DNA of 64,000 bases from positions 223,421 through 287,420 of the forward strand of contig NZ_JAGPXN010000004.1 of the NCBI RefSeq assembly GCF_018070575.1, written 5' to 3'. The notes under the pieces were generated by a model, which did no database searches, was not told the DNA's origin, and saw nothing but the letters and a program-made list of their open reading frames with translations. How positions within the stretch are numbered: the first letter of the stretch is position 1; the number at the start of each line of letters is the position of its first letter. Shown piece after piece: positions 35,684 through 44,852 of the stretch. The translations under genes and the position numbers were made by a program. Source of the stretch: Micromonospora sp. C31 (GTDB lineage: Bacteria; Actinomycetota; Actinomycetes; Mycobacteriales; Micromonosporaceae).

Positions 35684-35689
35684 TAGGCT
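35684..35689 (+). promoter_or_regulatory. -10 box of a leaderless promoter (mshC)
   Basis: TAGGCT lies 7 nt before the mshC ATG at 35697. The same TAGGCT-GACG-like start occurs before the 31-aa gene upstream of PAC2. Confidence 0.55.
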
Positions 35690-35696
35690 GACGGTC

Positions 35697-36935
35697 ATGG
35701 ACTCTTGGGCGGGACATGAGGTGCCGCGGCTGCCGGGCAGGGGCCAGCCGCTGTCGTTGTTCGACTCGGCGCGGCAGGGCGCCCACCCGAGCGACCCGAG
35801 CGGCACCGCGACCATGTACGTCTGCGGCATCACCCCGTACGACGCCACCCACCTGGGCCACGCCGCCACCATGATCGCGTTCGACCTGGTGCAGCGGGTG
35901 TGGCGGGACGCCGGCCGGGACGTGCACTACGTGCAGAACGTCACCGACATCGACGACCCGCTGCTGGAGCGCGCCGAGCGCGACGGCGAGGACTGGAAGG
36001 TCCTGGCGATGCGGGAGACCGCGCTGTTCCGGGAGGACATGGAGGCGCTGCGGATCATCCCACCGGCGCACTACGTCGGCGCGGTCGAGTCCATCCCGGA
36101 CATCGCCGACAAGGTGCTCCTGCTGCTCAAGGACGGCGCCGCGTACCGCCTGGAGGACGGCACCGGGGACGTCTACTTCGACGTCGCCGCCTCGCCCCGC
36201 TTCGGCTACGAGTCCAACCTGACCCGCGCGCAGATGCTGGAGATCTTCCCCGAGCGCGGCGGCGACCCGGACCGGGCCGGCAAGCGTGACCCGCTCGACC
36301 CGCTGCTGTGGCGGGGTGCCCGCGAGGGCGAGCCGTCCTGGCCGGGCGGCGAGCTGGGTGCGGGCCGCCCCGGCTGGCACATCGAGTGCGCGGTCATCGC
36401 GCTCAACCTGCTCGGCGACCGGATCGACGTGCAGGGCGGCGGCAACGACCTGATCTTCCCTCACCACGAGTGCTCCGCCGCGCACGCCGAGCGGCTCACC
36501 GGCGCGGCGCCGTTCGCCGACCACTACGTGCACGCCGGCATGATCGGTCTGGACGGCGAGAAGATGTCGAAGTCCCGGGGCAACCTGGTCTTCGTCTCCC
36601 GGCTGCGCGCCGACCAGGTCGACCCGATGGCGGTCCGGCTGGCCCTGCTCTCCGGGCACTACCGCGCCGACCGCGCCTGGACCGACGAGCTGCTCGCCAG
36701 CGCGCACGAGCGGCTGGACCGCTGGCGGCGGGCCGCCGCCGCGCCCGCCGGCCCGTCGGGCGAGGAGTTCCTGGCTGGCGTACGCGCCCGCCTCGCCGAC
36801 GACCTCGACTCCCCGGGCGCCCTGGCGCTGGCCGACCGGTGGGCCGACGCGACCCTCGTCGGCACCGCCGACGACCCGGCCGCCCCCGCCCTCTTCGCCG
36901 CCACCCTGGACGCCCTCCTGGGCCTCCGCCTCTGA
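35697..36935 (+). CDS. mshC: Mycothiol ligase MshC (cysteine:GlcN-Ins ligase)
   Basis: This 412-aa enzyme ligates cysteine to glucosaminyl-inositol in mycothiol synthesis. It is related to cysteinyl-tRNA synthetase, with [25 protein letters not shown] (zinc Cys and HIGH-like HLGH at about 52-55) and [13 protein letters not shown] (KMSKS at about 289-293). Zinc ligands [11 protein letters not shown] and [10 protein letters not shown] are also present. Its length and the 1-400 layout fit MshC rather than CysS, which is longer with an anticodon-binding domain. It is the strongest marker for an actinobacterium. Confidence 0.94.
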   Translation: MDSWAGHEVPRLPGRGQPLSLFDSARQGAHPSDPSGTATMYVCGITPYDATHLGHAATMIAFDLVQRVWRDAGRDVHYVQNVTDIDDPLLERAERDGEDWKVLAMRETALFREDMEALRIIPPAHYVGAVESIPDIADKVLLLLKDGAAYRLEDGTGDVYFDVAASPRFGYESNLTRAQMLEIFPERGGDPDRAGKRDPLDPLLWRGAREGEPSWPGGELGAGRPGWHIECAVIALNLLGDRIDVQGGGNDLIFPHHECSAAHAERLTGAAPFADHYVHAGMIGLDGEKMSKSRGNLVFVSRLRADQVDPMAVRLALLSGHYRADRAWTDELLASAHERLDRWRRAAAAPAGPSGEEFLAGVRARLADDLDSPGALALADRWADATLVGTADDPAAPALFAATLDALLGLRL

Positions 36936-37070
36936 CTCCCCTCCACCCCACCCCTCGCCCCCGTGCCGCTCGGCGGCGTCGATCCTGCTGTTGTGGTGCC
37001 CCGTGCCCCGCACAGGGTGCGCATCGGTGGTGACCGCCCACCACTGGTCCACGATCGACGCGGCGGTTCG

Positions 37071-37862
37071 TCAGGCGAGGGCCAGGCCCGGGTCCGGGGC
37101 CGGGTCGGCGGGCGGGGCGGGGATCTTGTATTCCTCGGTCAGCGTGGTGACCGGGCCGGGCCAGGTGGCCTGGGCCACCTCGATCGGTCTGCGGCGGCCG
37201 TCGTAGGCGACGTGCAGCAGGTGCAGCACCGGGGTGTCGGGACGGATCTGGAGGATCTCCGCCTCCTCCCGGCTGGGCTGGCGGGCGCTGATGGTGTCGG
37301 TGGCGGAGACGTACCGCCGGCCGGTGGCCTCCTCGGCCTCCTGGTACAGCGGGCGGCCGAACGCCTCGGCGCGCTCCAGCGAGGTGCCGGCGGCGTCGGC
37401 GGGCAGGAACCAGGAGGCGCCCACCTCGACGGGGGAGTCCTCGGTGCGCACGAGGTGACGGCGGCAGAGCAGGTCGGTGCCGTCGGTTACGCCGAACGCG
37501 TCGGCCACCTCCGGCGGGGCGGGGGCCCGGCCCACCGAGACGAGCTGCTGCCGGTACCGCGCCGCCAGGTCGGTGTGGTAGCCGCGGAAGCCGCCGTAGC
37601 GGCCCCGGGAGAGCCGGTTGAGCCGCCGCCGGGTGCCTCGGACGTACGTCCCGGAGCCGGGCTTGGTGATCAGGATGCCCTCGACCCGAAGCTGGTCGAC
37701 GGCGCGCTGCACGGTCTGCTTCGCCACGCCGAACATCTCGGCGATGGCCGGGATGGACGGCAGCCGCTCGCCCGGGGCCCAGTCGCCGCGGCGGATCTGG
37801 GCCTTGAGCTGCGCGGCGATCTGGCGGTGCGGGAACTCGGCCGCCCCCGGATTGATCTGCAT
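37071..37862 (-). CDS. GntR family transcriptional regulator with UTRA domain
   Basis: This 263-aa protein has an N-terminal GntR winged helix (about 12-75: QIAAQLKAQIRRGDWAPGERLPSIPAIAEMFGVAKQTVQRAV) and a C-terminal UTRA ligand domain (about 95-250: RRHLVRTEDSPVEVGASWFLP). ATG 37862 follows GGGAGG. A palindromic CTAGGTTCCTAG lies 25 nt upstream and may be its operator. No transporter is adjacent, so the effector is unknown. Confidence 0.89.
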   Translation of the reverse strand: MQINPGAAEFPHRQIAAQLKAQIRRGDWAPGERLPSIPAIAEMFGVAKQTVQRAVDQLRVEGILITKPGSGTYVRGTRRRLNRLSRGRYGGFRGYHTDLAARYRQQLVSVGRAPAPPEVADAFGVTDGTDLLCRRHLVRTEDSPVEVGASWFLPADAAGTSLERAEAFGRPLYQEAEEATGRRYVSATDTISARQPSREEAEILQIRPDTPVLHLLHVAYDGRRRPIEVAQATWPGPVTTLTEEYKIPAPPADPAPDPGLALA

Positions 37863-37886
37863 GGCGTTCCTCCCACCAGTGAACAG

Positions 37887-37898
37887 CTAGGTTCCTAG
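37887..37898. promoter_or_regulatory. Putative GntR operator
   Basis: CTAGG-TT-CCTAG is a 12-bp palindrome upstream of the GntR start, likely overlapping its promoter. Confidence 0.5.
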
Positions 37899-38015
37899 GA
37901 TGCCCTACGCGAGGTGGGCACCGCCACCCCTTCAGCCGGCTGGACAAACAGGACGGCGAGGTGGCGAGAGCCATCTACCGTGTCGCTCGACTGACCTCGA
38001 CGAAAGGCGGAAAAT

Positions 38016-38534
38016 ATGCCACCTATGGGAAAGCACGCGATCCCGCGCACCGCGCTGACGCGTGTCGTAGCGACGATCCTCGCCGCTGCGACACTGACGC
38101 TGGGGCTGACCGTGGCGGCCAACGTCACGACCGCAGCACCGGCGCAGGCTGTCTGCTCCACCCCCGCCATGCTGGGCAACTGGTCCAACATCACCACGGT
38201 CGACCCGACCATCGTGCGGGTGAGCGTCCGCTTCTCCTGCAGTGACACGGTGGTCTGCGACGCCGAGACCGGGATCTGCACCCGTCCGCCGTCGTCCCTG
38301 GACATCCGCCCGTTCGGCGCGTGCAGCCCGACGGCCTGTGACTGGGGCTGGCGGAGCACCACCGAGATGGGCGACGGATGGGTGCGGGCCCTGTACCACC
38401 ACAGTTGGGCGACGAAGCAGGTCTGGGCCCGTACCGAGTTCTGGCACGGACAGACCTTCCTGCGGGTGTGGACCCACACCGACTTCACCGACGGGCGCGC
38501 CGACTACGAGACCAACGAGTGGTTTCTGAAGTGA
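38016..38534 (+). CDS. Secreted hypothetical protein
   Basis: This 172-aa protein has a signal peptide (RTALTRVVATILAAATLTLG followed by an Ala-rich stretch to APAQAVCS) and a mature part of about 125 residues. The mature part has six Cys and many aromatic residues (VCDAETGICTRPP, WGWRSTTEMGDGWVRALYHHSWAT). ATG 38016 follows aaggcgg. No domain is recognised; the cysteines suggest a disulfide-stabilised extracellular protein. Confidence 0.75.
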   Translation: MPPMGKHAIPRTALTRVVATILAAATLTLGLTVAANVTTAAPAQAVCSTPAMLGNWSNITTVDPTIVRVSVRFSCSDTVVCDAETGICTRPPSSLDIRPFGACSPTACDWGWRSTTEMGDGWVRALYHHSWATKQVWARTEFWHGQTFLRVWTHTDFTDGRADYETNEWFLK

Positions 38535-38578
38535 CCGGTCGCTGATCAGCGATCGGCAACCTCGACGCACGGACCACG

Positions 38579-38612
38579 GTGGGTCGCCCGGTCGCACAAC
38601 CGGGCGGCCCAC
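38579..38612. terminator. Hairpin between convergent secreted-protein and PAC2 genes
   Basis: gtgggtcgcccggt (38579-38592) and accgggcggcccac (38599-38612) form a 14-bp stem with one T-G mismatch and a 6-nt loop. Confidence 0.7.
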
Positions 38613-38672
38613 CTGCCGTGCAGGCGGCAACCAGCCGAGTGGCCCCGCGGCGCGTGAACCGACGCGGTGCGG

Positions 38673-39542
38673 CTACCAGGAACCGGCGGTGGGGCCGGCG
38701 GAGCCGCCCCGGCGGCGCAGGTACTTCTCGAACTCCTGGGCGATCTCGTCACCGGTCAGCGGGGTGATGCCCGCGTCGCCGACCCGTTCCTCCAACTCGC
38801 GCACGTACTCGCCGAGCTCGGCGTCCTGCTCGGCGGCGCTGCGCACCCGCTGCTCCCACTCGGCGGCCTCCTCGGCCAGGTCGGCCATGGGCACCGGCAG
38901 GTCGAGCACCTCCTCGACGCGGTGCAGCAGGGCGAGCGTGGCCTTGGGACAGGGCGGGTTGTTGGCGTAGTGCGGCACGTGCACCCAGAACGAGACGGCG
39001 TCGACCTCGGCCTTGTTGCAGGCGTCGTGCAGCACGCCCACGATCCCGGTCGGCCCGTCGTAGCGGGTGGGGGTGAGCTGGTAGCGCTGGGCGGCCTCCG
39101 CGTCGGAGGCGCTGCCGCTGATCGGCAGCGGCCGGGTGTACGGCACGTCGGCCAGCAGCGCGCCGAGCACGACCACCCGTTCGACCTCAAGGCTGTGGCA
39201 GATCTCCAGGACCTGCTCGCAGAAGGTGCGCCACCGCATGCTCGGCTCGATGCCCCGGATCAGCACGACGTCCCGCTCCGTGCCCTCGGGGCTGGCCACC
39301 ATGAAGCGCGTCGTCGGCCACTCCACCCGGCGGGTCTCGCCCTCGGCCATCGTGATGGTGGGGCGGCTGACCTGGAAGTCGTAGAAGTCCTCCGGGTCCA
39401 GCTCGGTGACCTGCCGCGCCTGCCACACCTGCTCCAGGTGCTCGACGGCGGCGGTGGACGCGTCGGCGGCGTCGTTCCAGCCCTCGAACGCGGCGATCGC
39501 CACGGGGGACCGCAGCACCGGCAGTCCGTCGAACTCGGTCAC
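38673..39542 (-). CDS. PAC2 family protein
   Basis: This 289-aa protein matches the PAC2 (proteasome assembly chaperone 2-like) family: PVAIAAFEGWNDAADASTAAVEHL, DVVLIRGIEPSMRWRTFCEQVLEI, VVLGALLADVPYTRPLPISG, and a C-terminal coiled region. Its role in bacteria is undefined. The GTG start overlaps the stop of a small 31-aa frame (GTGA). A gene of this family neighbours mshC and metH in several actinobacteria, matching the position here. Confidence 0.87.
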   Translation of the reverse strand: MTEFDGLPVLRSPVAIAAFEGWNDAADASTAAVEHLEQVWQARQVTELDPEDFYDFQVSRPTITMAEGETRRVEWPTTRFMVASPEGTERDVVLIRGIEPSMRWRTFCEQVLEICHSLEVERVVVLGALLADVPYTRPLPISGSASDAEAAQRYQLTPTRYDGPTGIVGVLHDACNKAEVDAVSFWVHVPHYANNPPCPKATLALLHRVEEVLDLPVPMADLAEEAAEWEQRVRSAAEQDAELGEYVRELEERVGDAGITPLTGDEIAQEFEKYLRRRGGSAGPTAGSW

Positions 39543-39634
39543 GCCGTCACCTCACCCTGCTCGTCGGGGGCGGCGCCGGCGTCGGATCCGGCCGTCCGCC
39601 CGCCGGGCGCGGTGCTGTCGCTGTAGTCCTTCAC
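39539..39634 (-). CDS. 31-aa upstream peptide coupled to PAC2
   Basis: A small frame starts at GTG 39634 (MKDYSDSTAPGGRTAG...) and ends with TGA overlapping the PAC2 GTG by 4 nt. A TAGGCT box lies 7 nt upstream (39642-39647), indicating a leaderless start. The peptide is Gly/Ala/Asp-rich with no known domain. It might serve mainly to bring ribosomes to PAC2. Confidence 0.48.
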   Translation of the reverse strand: MKDYSDSTAPGGRTAGSDAGAAPDEQGEVTA

Positions 39635-39641
39635 GTCCGTC

Positions 39642-39647
39642 AGCCTA
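39642..39647 (-). promoter_or_regulatory. -10 box of a leaderless promoter (31-aa peptide and PAC2)
   Basis: Minus-strand TAGGCT lies 7 nt before the GTG at 39634, the same hexamer and spacing as mshC. Confidence 0.5.
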
Positions 39648-39791
39648 CGTGTCGGGGCGGGATGCGGCCCGTCGGCCGCGCCGGTCAGGCCCGGGGGTGG
39701 CCGGTCATACCGCGATGAACCGGACAGCGTGATCCCGCTGACACAATGTGGGAAGGCACGTCCGGGGGGGCCGGTCGGGTCGCGGCGGCAC

Positions 39792-39797
39792 TAACCT
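39792..39797 (+). promoter_or_regulatory. -10 box of a leaderless promoter (metH)
   Basis: TAACCT lies 6 nt before the metH GTG (39804). No cobalamin riboswitch was recognised in the 169 nt between the start of the PAC2 transcript and metH. Confidence 0.5.
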
Positions 39798-39803
39798 GAT
39801 CCC

Positions 39804-42800
39804 GTGCGGACCTCATTGCTCGACGTACTGGCAGACCGGATTCTCGTCGCCGACGGCGCCATGGGCACGATGCTGCAGGCGGCCGACCTCACCCTGGACG
39901 ACTTCGAGGGCTACGAGGGCTGCAACGAGGTCCTCAACGCGACACGGCCGGACGTCGTGCGCGGCGTGCACGAGGCGTACCTGGCCGCCGGGGCGGACTG
40001 TGTCGAGACCAACACCTTCGGCGCCAACCTGGCCAACCTGGCTGAGTACGACATCCAGCACCGCATCCGCGAGCTCTCCGAGGCGGGCGCCCGCCTCGCC
40101 CGGGAGGCCGCCGACGCGTACGGCACGCCCGAGCGGCCCCGCTTCGTGCTGGGCTCGATCGGCCCGGGCACCAAGCTGCCCACCCTCGGGCACGCCGACT
40201 ACGCGACCCTGCGCGACGCCTACCAGGAGAACGCCGAGGGCCTGATCGAGGGCGGGTCGGACGCGCTGATCGTGGAGACCTGCCAGGACCTGCTCCAGGT
40301 CAAGGCCGCGGTGGTCGGCTCGAAGCGGGCCATGGCGCGGCTCGGCCGGCCGGTGCCGATCATCTGCCACGTCGCCGTGGAGACGACCGGCACGATGCTG
40401 GTGGGCAGCGAGATCGGGGCGGCGCTGGCGGCCATCGAGCCGTTGGGGGTCGACCTGATCGGGCTCAACTGCTCGACCGGGCCGGCCGAGATGGGCGAGC
40501 ACCTGCGTTACCTCTCCCGGCACTCCCGCATCCCGCTGTCGGTGATGCCCAACGCGGGTCTGCCGGTGCTGACCGCCGACGGGGCCTACTTCCCGCTGAC
40601 CCCCGTCGAACTGGCCGACGCGCTGGAGCGGTTCGTCACCGAGTACGGCGTCTCGCTGGTCGGCGGCTGCTGCGGCACCACTCCGGAGCACGTCCGGGTC
40701 CTGGCCGAGCGGCTGCACGGCGCGCGGCCCGCGCCGCGCGAGCCGCACCACGAGGCCGGCGTCTCGTCGGTCTACCACCCGGTGCCGTTCGCGCAGGACG
40801 CCTCCCTGCTGATGGTGGGGGAGCGGACCAACGCCAACGGCTCCAAGGCCTTCCGCGAGGCCATGCTCGCCGGCGACTGGCGGGCCTGTGTGGAGATCGC
40901 CCGCAGCCAGGCCCGCGACGGCTCGCACCTGCTGGACCTGTGTGTCGACTACGTCGGGCGCGACGGCACGCAGGACATGCGGGAGCTCGCCGGCCGCTTC
41001 GCCACCGCCTCCACGCTGCCGATCATGCTGGACTCGACCGAGCCGCCGGTGGTCGAGGCGGGGCTGGAGATGCTCGGCGGCCGGTGCGTGGTCAACTCGG
41101 TCAACTTCGAGGACGGCGACGGGCCGGAGTCCCGCTACGCCCGGGTGATGCCCATCGTCCGGGAGCACGGCGCCGCCGTGGTGGCGCTGCTCATCGACGA
41201 GGAGGGGCAGGCGCGCACCGCCGACTGGAAGGTGCGGGTCGCGGGTCGGCTGATCGAGGACCTCACCGGGCGCTGGGGGATGGACCGAGCGGACATCCTG
41301 ATCGACGCCTTGACGTTCCCGATCGCCACCGGCCAGGAGGAGACCCGGCGCGACGGCATCGAGACCATCGAGGCGATCCGGGAGATCGCCCGCCGCTGGC
41401 CGGGCGTCAACTTCACCCTCGGCATCTCCAACGTCTCCTTCGGGCTCAACCCGGCTGCCCGGCAGGTGCTCAACTCGGTGTTCCTGCACGAGTGCCGCCA
41501 GGCCGGCCTGACCAGCGCCATCGTGCACGCCAGCAAGATCCTGCCGTTCAACAAGATCCCCGACGAGCAGCGGGAGGTGGCGCTGGACCTCGTCTACGAC
41601 CGGCGCCGCGAGGGCTACGACCCGGTGCAGAGGTTCATCGAGATCTTCGAGGGCGTGGACGCCGCGTCGGCACGGGCCGGGCGGGCGGAGGAGTTGGCCG
41701 CGCTGCCGCTGGAGGAGCGGCTGAAGCGGCGGATCATCGACGGCGAACGCAACGGCCTGGAGGCCGACCTGGACGCGGCGATGGCGCAGGGGCGCCGCCC
41801 CCTGTCCATCATCAACGACATCCTGCTCGACGGCATGAAGGTCGTCGGCGAGCTGTTCGGCTCGGGGCAGATGCAGTTGCCGTTCGTGCTCCAGTCCGCC
41901 GAGGTGATGAAGACCGCGGTGGCGTACCTGGAGCCGCACATGGAGACCGCCGAGGACGGCGGCAAGGGCCGCATCGTGCTCGCCACCGTGCGCGGTGACG
42001 TGCACGACATCGGCAAGAACCTGGTCGACATCATCCTGTCCAACAATGGCTACGAGGTCGTGAACATCGGCATCAAGCAGCCGATCAACGCGATCCTGGA
42101 GGCCGCCGAGCAGCACCGGGCCGATGCGATCGGCATGTCGGGCCTGCTGGTGAAGAGCACGGTGATCATGAAGGAGAACCTCGCCGAGATGGCGTCGCGC
42201 GGGGTCGCGGAGCGCTGGCCGGTGCTGCTCGGCGGGGCGGCACTGACCCGGGCGTACGTCGAGGACGACCTGCGGTCGATGTTCCCCGGCCAGGTGCACT
42301 ACGCCCGGGACGCCTTCGAGGGACTGTCCCTGATGGACCGGGTGATGACGGCGAAGCGCGGCGGGGCGCCGGTGATCGACGCGGAGCGGGAGGCGGCGCT
42401 GGCGGCCCGCCGGGCGCGCCGCGAGCGGCAGCGGGCGATCGTCAGCGAGTCGCTGCCGGAGCTGGACGACGCGTCGGTACGCTCCGACGTGGCCACCGAC
42501 GTGGAGGTGCCCACCCCGCCGTTCCTGGGCACCCGGGTGGTCAAGGGCGTGCCGCTGGCCGACTACGCGGCGCTGCTCGACGAGCGGGCCACCTTCCTCG
42601 GGCAGTGGGGCCTGCGGGGCGCCCGCAGCGGGCAGGGGCCGTCCTACGAGGAGCTGGTGGAGACCGAGGGCCGGCCCCGGCTGCGCTACTGGCTGGACCG
42701 GCTGATCGCCGACCAGGTGCTGGAGGCGGCCGTGGTGTACGGCTACTTCCCCGCGTACGCCGAAGGCAACGACCTGGTGGTGCTGGACGAGAACGGGCAC

Positions 42801-43319
42801 TCGGAGCGGGCGCGGTTCTCCTTCCCGCGGCAGCGACAGGAACGGCGGCTCTGCCTGGCCGACTTCTTCCGCCTGCGCGGCGACGAGCCGGACGTGGTGG
42901 CGTTGCAGCTCGTCACGGTGGGGCAGCCGATCAGCGAGTACACGGCGAAGATGTTCGCCCGCAACGAGTACCGCGACTACCTGGAGGTGCACGGGCTGTC
43001 GGTGCAGCTCACCGAGGCCCTGGCGGAGTACTGGCACCGGCGGATCCGCGCCGAGCTGGCCCTGCCCGGCGGACGTACGGTGGCCGACGACGACCCGGCG
43101 GACCTGGCGGGTCTGCTGCGTACCGACTACCGGGGCTGCCGGTACGCGTTCGGCTACCCGGCCTGCCCCGACCTGGAGGACCGGGCGAAGATCGTGGAGC
43201 TGCTGGGCGCGCAGCGGATCGGGGTGCAGCTGTCGGAGGAGTTTCAGCTGATCCCGGAGCAGGCGACCGACGCGATCGTGGTGCACCACCCGGAGGCCAG
43301 CTACTTCAACGCCAAGTGA
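39804..43319 (+). CDS. metH: Methionine synthase MetH, cobalamin-dependent
   Basis: This 1171-aa enzyme transfers the methyl group of methyl-tetrahydrofolate to homocysteine via B12. Domains in order: homocysteine-binding (about 1-310; VADGAMGTMLQ, zinc Cys in GLNCSTGP at about 223 and GGCCGT at about 288), pterin-binding (about 345-620; LMVGERTNANGSKAF), B12 cap and B12-binding (about 640-860; TVRGDVHDIGKNLVDIILSN with the axial His of DxHxxG), and reactivation domain (about 900-1171; GPSYEELVETEGRPRL, AYPACPDLED-like). All four modules are full length, so it should be active. It starts with a leaderless GTG. Confidence 0.96.
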   Translation: MRTSLLDVLADRILVADGAMGTMLQAADLTLDDFEGYEGCNEVLNATRPDVVRGVHEAYLAAGADCVETNTFGANLANLAEYDIQHRIRELSEAGARLAREAADAYGTPERPRFVLGSIGPGTKLPTLGHADYATLRDAYQENAEGLIEGGSDALIVETCQDLLQVKAAVVGSKRAMARLGRPVPIICHVAVETTGTMLVGSEIGAALAAIEPLGVDLIGLNCSTGPAEMGEHLRYLSRHSRIPLSVMPNAGLPVLTADGAYFPLTPVELADALERFVTEYGVSLVGGCCGTTPEHVRVLAERLHGARPAPREPHHEAGVSSVYHPVPFAQDASLLMVGERTNANGSKAFREAMLAGDWRACVEIARSQARDGSHLLDLCVDYVGRDGTQDMRELAGRFATASTLPIMLDSTEPPVVEAGLEMLGGRCVVNSVNFEDGDGPESRYARVMPIVREHGAAVVALLIDEEGQARTADWKVRVAGRLIEDLTGRWGMDRADILIDALTFPIATGQEETRRDGIETIEAIREIARRWPGVNFTLGISNVSFGLNPAARQVLNSVFLHECRQAGLTSAIVHASKILPFNKIPDEQREVALDLVYDRRREGYDPVQRFIEIFEGVDAASARAGRAEELAALPLEERLKRRIIDGERNGLEADLDAAMAQGRRPLSIINDILLDGMKVVGELFGSGQMQLPFVLQSAEVMKTAVAYLEPHMETAEDGGKGRIVLATVRGDVHDIGKNLVDIILSNNGYEVVNIGIKQPINAILEAAEQHRADAIGMSGLLVKSTVIMKENLAEMASRGVAERWPVLLGGAALTRAYVEDDLRSMFPGQVHYARDAFEGLSLMDRVMTAKRGGAPVIDAEREAALAARRARRERQRAIVSESLPELDDASVRSDVATDVEVPTPPFLGTRVVKGVPLADYAALLDERATFLGQWGLRGARSGQGPSYEELVETEGRPRLRYWLDRLIADQVLEAAVVYGYFPAYAEGNDLVVLDENGHSERARFSFPRQRQERRLCLADFFRLRGDEPDVVALQLVTVGQPISEYTAKMFARNEYRDYLEVHGLSVQLTEALAEYWHRRIRAELALPGGRTVADDDPADLAGLLRTDYRGCRYAFGYPACPDLEDRAKIVELLGAQRIGVQLSEEFQLIPEQATDAIVVHHPEASYFNAK

Positions 43320-43351
43320 ATTCGGTCGCCACGCCGACCAGTGTTTGCCGA

Positions 43352-43386
43352 ACGCGCCGATCGGGAGCTGATCCCGATCGGCGCGT
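43352..43386 (+). terminator. Very strong hairpin terminator after metH
   Basis: acgcgccgatcggga (43352-43366) and tcccgatcggcgcgt (43372-43386) form a perfect 15-bp stem with a 5-nt loop (gctga), 33 nt after the metH stop. Confidence 0.85.
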
Positions 43387-43547
43387 CGCGGACTGTGGGT
43401 GGCGGCCAGCGGACGCACCGCGGCGACGTCGTGCGTACGCGGATGAGCTGGTACGTCCTCCGCGCCCCGCGCAAACCGCCGACGACCGGAAGGGGCACGC
43501 CTGGCGGTGCCCGACGAATTCCTTCCAGCGATCGGGCGAGTGGTGGC

Positions 43548-43856
43548 TCAGCTGAAGGTGTAGCAGTACAGCTGCACGTTGGCGGTGTAGTAGTAGTCGC
43601 TGATCTTCGAGCTGCTGCTGTAGGTCGTGCGGCAGTCGAGGTACGGGTTGAAGCCGCCCATCTGGGCCTTGAACTTGGCGTCGCTCTCTGCCGACCAGAT
43701 GGCGAGCGAGGCGGAGGATCCCGAGCCGTACCCCGTGTACCAGCCGACTGCGTTGGCTCCAGCGTCGGCGGACGCAGGGGCCGCACCCGCCAGCAGGGAC
43801 ACCGCGGTCGCGCCGGTGACGGCGGTGGCAGCGAGGACCTTTCGAATCGCGCGCAT
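43548..43856 (-). CDS. Small secreted protein
   Basis: This 102-aa protein has a clear signal peptide (MRAIRKVLAATAVTGATAVS, then LLAGAAPASAD). The short mature domain (about 70 aa) is rich in Ser, Tyr and Gly, with two Cys (LDCRTTYSSSS, NVQLYCYTFS) that could form a disulfide. A weak GGAGC ribosome binding site precedes the ATG. No family is recognised. Confidence 0.72.
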   Translation of the reverse strand: MRAIRKVLAATAVTGATAVSLLAGAAPASADAGANAVGWYTGYGSGSSASLAIWSAESDAKFKAQMGGFNPYLDCRTTYSSSSKISDYYYTANVQLYCYTFS

Positions 43857-43929
43857 TGAAGCTCCGTTCTGTTTGGGGGAGCTCCGAGCTTGCCACGATG
43901 ATCAATGACTGTCAATTCAATCGTGCCTG

Positions 43930-44420
43930 GTGTTGGCAGTTGTTCATTCGTTGGCAGGGCGCGACGATTGTTTCGATTATGTCGTCTGCCGTCTCGGTCC
44001 AGGTGGACGGCTTGAGTCGGTGTTCCAGGCCGCGATCCAGGGGTTGCATCGGCTTTCAGGTCGGCGAGACTGTGGTGGGCCAACCGACGTGGTGCACGGT
44101 AGGTTGTGTCGCGGAACCAGTTCGACCAGGGTTGAGCCGCGACGAGTGGCTCGGGGTGAAGTGCGGGTGGAGCCGGCGTGCCCAATGAGCCCCTGCTGGG
44201 CGGCGGGCGTCATGTGGGTGCCGTAGCTGCCCAGCATGATGTGTAGTTCCAGCTCGGTCGTGGCCTGCTCGGTCGATGGCACGCAGCAGGCGTAGCAACT
44301 CCTGATGGCGGCGTATGCGCTGGGTCTGGCTGACAAGGCACGTCCAATGCGGCGCAAGGATGGTGGTCCCGGCGGACGTAGTCGTTGGTCACTGTCTGTC
44401 GGATCGGGTCAACCCCAGAG
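43930..44420 (-). pseudogene. IS630-family transposase relic with multiple frameshifts
   Basis: On the minus strand, pieces of an IS630-type transposase can be read in all three frames. In order they are DYVRR followed by a LFAALDV-like piece, LVSQTQRIRRHQELLRLLRAIDRA, ELELHIMLGSYGTHMTPA (matching the LHLVLDNYGTH catalytic strand, with the Asp changed to Gly), HPHFTPSHSSRLN, SLADLKAD, WIAAWNTD and TADDIIETIVAPCQR. The order and spacing match the C-terminal half of the family, but frameshifts and the lost catalytic Asp make it non-functional. No intact terminal repeats were identified. Confidence 0.78.
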
Positions 44421-44785
44421 GGGCGTGACCACCCGGCGGCGCTGGACGGTTCGTAATTGGTCCTTCGACCTGGCGCACCACGCTGTTGTTGGCCGCGATC
44501 CACCTCCTCTTGGGTGGTGATGGCGATTGGTGCGGAGGCGAGTTGCCGAGTCGCGGTCAAGCCCATGGGCGAGGACCATTTGCGCATTCATCTTGTCCTG
44601 ATAGTGGGCGTTTTTCGACTGCGGTGGGTTGGGTTCTCGACGTGATGTAGGGCGAGGATGGCCTGCAGGAATCTGGTTGAGCGGCGTGGGCGGCAGCGCA
44701 GGGCGTGCCGTGGCCCCGCCCATGGGCCGGCACGGCGGCGCGGAGGAGGAAACCTTCAGACCGCAGATCCAGAGGCGTAGACATC
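44421..44785. other. Non-coding or decayed region upstream of the amidase gene
   Basis: No gene is supported in these 365 bp. It lies next to the IS630 relic and may contain further decayed transposase or flanking DNA. Confidence 0.4.
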
Positions 44786-44820
44786 TTTCATGTTGCATCG
44801 ATGTCCCGCTATATTGCGGG
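44786..44820 (+). promoter_or_regulatory. Promoter with palindrome over the -10 (amidase gene)
   Basis: TTTCAT (44786-44791), 18-nt spacer and TATATT (44810-44815) form a housekeeping-like promoter. CCCGC-TATATT-GCGGG (44805-44820) is a palindrome centred on the -10 and could be an operator. Confidence 0.5.
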
Positions 44821-44852
44821 CACTGTCGATCTCTCCCGATGACGAGGTGCAC

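Noticed and set aside
39543..39803. Cobalamin riboswitch upstream of metH
   Set aside because: No B12-box-like sequence was recognised and the start appears leaderless.
39813..43418. 1201-codon minus-strand open frame across metH
   Set aside because: Antisense shadow of the metH gene, which has complete domains on the plus strand.
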